Of a stretch of 64,000 bases of DNA, positions 63,207 through 64,000 are shown piece after piece (within the stretch, counting starts at the first letter, position 1; each line of letters begins with the position of its first letter). Made by a program: the position numbers and the translations under genes. This DNA comes from JABCZZ01 sp964454545 (lineage in GTDB: Bacteria; Pseudomonadota; Alphaproteobacteria; Rickettsiales; JABCZZ01), in NCBI GenBank assembly GCA_964454545.1, contig CAYVTI010000001.1, forward strand, positions 31,291 to 95,290, read 5' to 3'. The notes under the pieces are model-generated. The model made no database searches and was not told the DNA's origin. It was given only the letters and a program-made list of their open reading frames with translations.

Positions 63207-63887
63207 ATGTTCAAGCGCATTTTACAGGAAATTGATGCCGTATTCGGTCGCGATCCGGCGGCGCGTTCGCGCCTGGAAGTGGTTCTGTGCTATCCCGGCT
63301 TCCACGCCATGCTGTTCCATCGCCTGGCGCATAAGCTGTGGCGGCTGAATTTCAAGCTGACGGCCCGTTTTATATCCTCGCTTAGCCGTTTCCTGACCGG
63401 CATAGAGATACATCCCGGCGCAAAGATCGGGCACCGGCTTTTTATCGATCATGGCATGGGAGTGGTTATCGGGGAAACCGCCTCCATCGGCAATGATGTG
63501 ACCATATATCATGATGTTACGCTTGGCGGCACTTCCTTCGAGAAAGGGATACGCCATCCCCAGATCGGCGATAATGTCATTATTGGCAGCGGCGCACAGC
63601 TTCTCGGTCCCATTTATATCGGCGACGATGCGAGGATCGGCTCCAATGCGGTCGTGGTAAAGGACGTTCCTGCAGGAGAAACAGTAGTGGGCGTGCCTGC
63701 GCACCGCGTAGAGCTGCGGGTTGTTTCCCCTGCCCCGCATTTTTCCCCTTACGGCACGCCTAAGGACGAAGAAGACCCGCTTATCAGGGATTTGACACAA
63801 CAATTAGCCGAACTGCAAAGACGTATAACGGACCTGGAGCGCGAATCGGAACAAACCGCAGGACGTTGGGAAACGCATAAAAAATAA
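63207..63887 (+). CDS. cysE: Serine O-acetyltransferase
   Basis: Makes O-acetylserine for cysteine synthesis. 226 residues, the short EpsC-like form. It has the left-handed beta-helix of hexapeptide repeats (IEIHPGAKIGHRLFIDHG, VVIGETASIGNDVTIYHDVTLGG) with the catalytic-site histidines in FIDHG and YHDV, and VVGVPAHRV near its end. A 50-residue C-terminal coiled tail is beyond the core. Followed by the start of an IscR-like gene, a frequent arrangement that links cysteine supply and iron-sulfur assembly. Confidence 0.94.
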   Translation: MFKRILQEIDAVFGRDPAARSRLEVVLCYPGFHAMLFHRLAHKLWRLNFKLTARFISSLSRFLTGIEIHPGAKIGHRLFIDHGMGVVIGETASIGNDVTIYHDVTLGGTSFEKGIRHPQIGDNVIIGSGAQLLGPIYIGDDARIGSNAVVVKDVPAGETVVGVPAHRVELRVVSPAPHFSPYGTPKDEEDPLIRDLTQQLAELQRRITDLERESEQTAGRWETHKK

Positions 63888-63957
63888 TTGGAAATTTAGA
63901 AATTAATCTCTAGAATTCTATGGAGAAATCGCCTTATTGGAATTACTTGGCTATCTT

Positions 63958-64000
63958 ATGATGCTAGGAGCAAAAGCCCGCTACGCGGTTATGGCCATGG
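63958..64000 (+). CDS. Rrf2/IscR-family regulator, 3' partial
   Basis: The window ends 14 codons into this gene. Translation from ATG 63958 (or 63961) reads MMLGAKARYAVMAM, matching the N-terminus of IscR/Rrf2 regulators (LGxKARYAVxAM), the start of the winged helix. No strong ribosome site is visible. The context after cysE supports an iron-sulfur-operon regulator. Confidence 0.75.
   Translation, partial: MMLGAKARYAVMAM

Overview
The window is a 64 kb piece of a draft alphaproteobacterial chromosome. Two runs of N (330-339 and 36203-36302) mark assembly joins. Evidence for Alphaproteobacteria: a DUF4167 protein beside prmC, a eukaryote-like NADP isocitrate dehydrogenase, a deoxyhypusine-synthase-like protein typical of homospermidine makers, and an IscR/Rrf2-type start at the right edge. 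The genus cannot be told from sequence reading alone. Base composition is moderate and intergenic regions are AT-rich with small palindromic repeats.

Layout. 1-2806: end of a type I secretion ABC transporter and its HlyD-type adaptor. 2809-16317: a divergent, unusual Pel exopolysaccharide locus. pelGFED run leftwards. A NodT-type outer-membrane factor, a pelA split into separate hydrolase and deacetylase genes, and a PelB-like TPR protein without a visible porin domain run rightwards. 16320-19376: LpxO-like hydroxylase, ferritin-like protein, a small lipoprotein and a membrane-anchored hypothetical. 19507-24456: phenylalanine/tyrosine catabolism (phhA divergent from hppD-hmgA-fahA-maiA). 24553-31263: hypothetical membrane protein, plsC, gltA, hslV, hisB, holB, queH. 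31422-35488: cyoABCD quinol oxidase. 35547-40913: tripartite RND efflux operon. 40914-44424: a scarred region with a tandem repeat, a decayed hydrolase gene, tRNA-Arg(UCU), DUF4167, prmC, a PIN/AbrB toxin-antitoxin pair and a duplicated 5' fragment of prmC. 44425-46811: two orphan proteins. 46893-56563: deoxyhypusine-synthase-like protein, icd, TPR protein, lptF, pepA, ugd, galU and an ornithine/lysine decarboxylase. 56845-62413: a glycan cluster with a PLP enzyme whose catalytic lysine is replaced by histidine. 62432-64000: hydrolase, cysE and the start of an IscR-like regulator.

Functional picture. The cell appears to be an aerobe (bo3-type oxidase, citrate synthase and isocitrate dehydrogenase) that degrades aromatic amino acids to fumarate and acetoacetate, builds an LPS-type envelope (LptF, LpxO-like, UDP-sugar enzymes) and makes a Pel-like matrix polymer. 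The most notable system is the rearranged Pel locus, which lacks PelC, the PelB barrel and the c-di-GMP-binding GGDEF part of PelD. A second theme is a family of palindromic repeats, one of which encodes the C-terminus of isocitrate dehydrogenase and another of which runs up to the hisB start codon.
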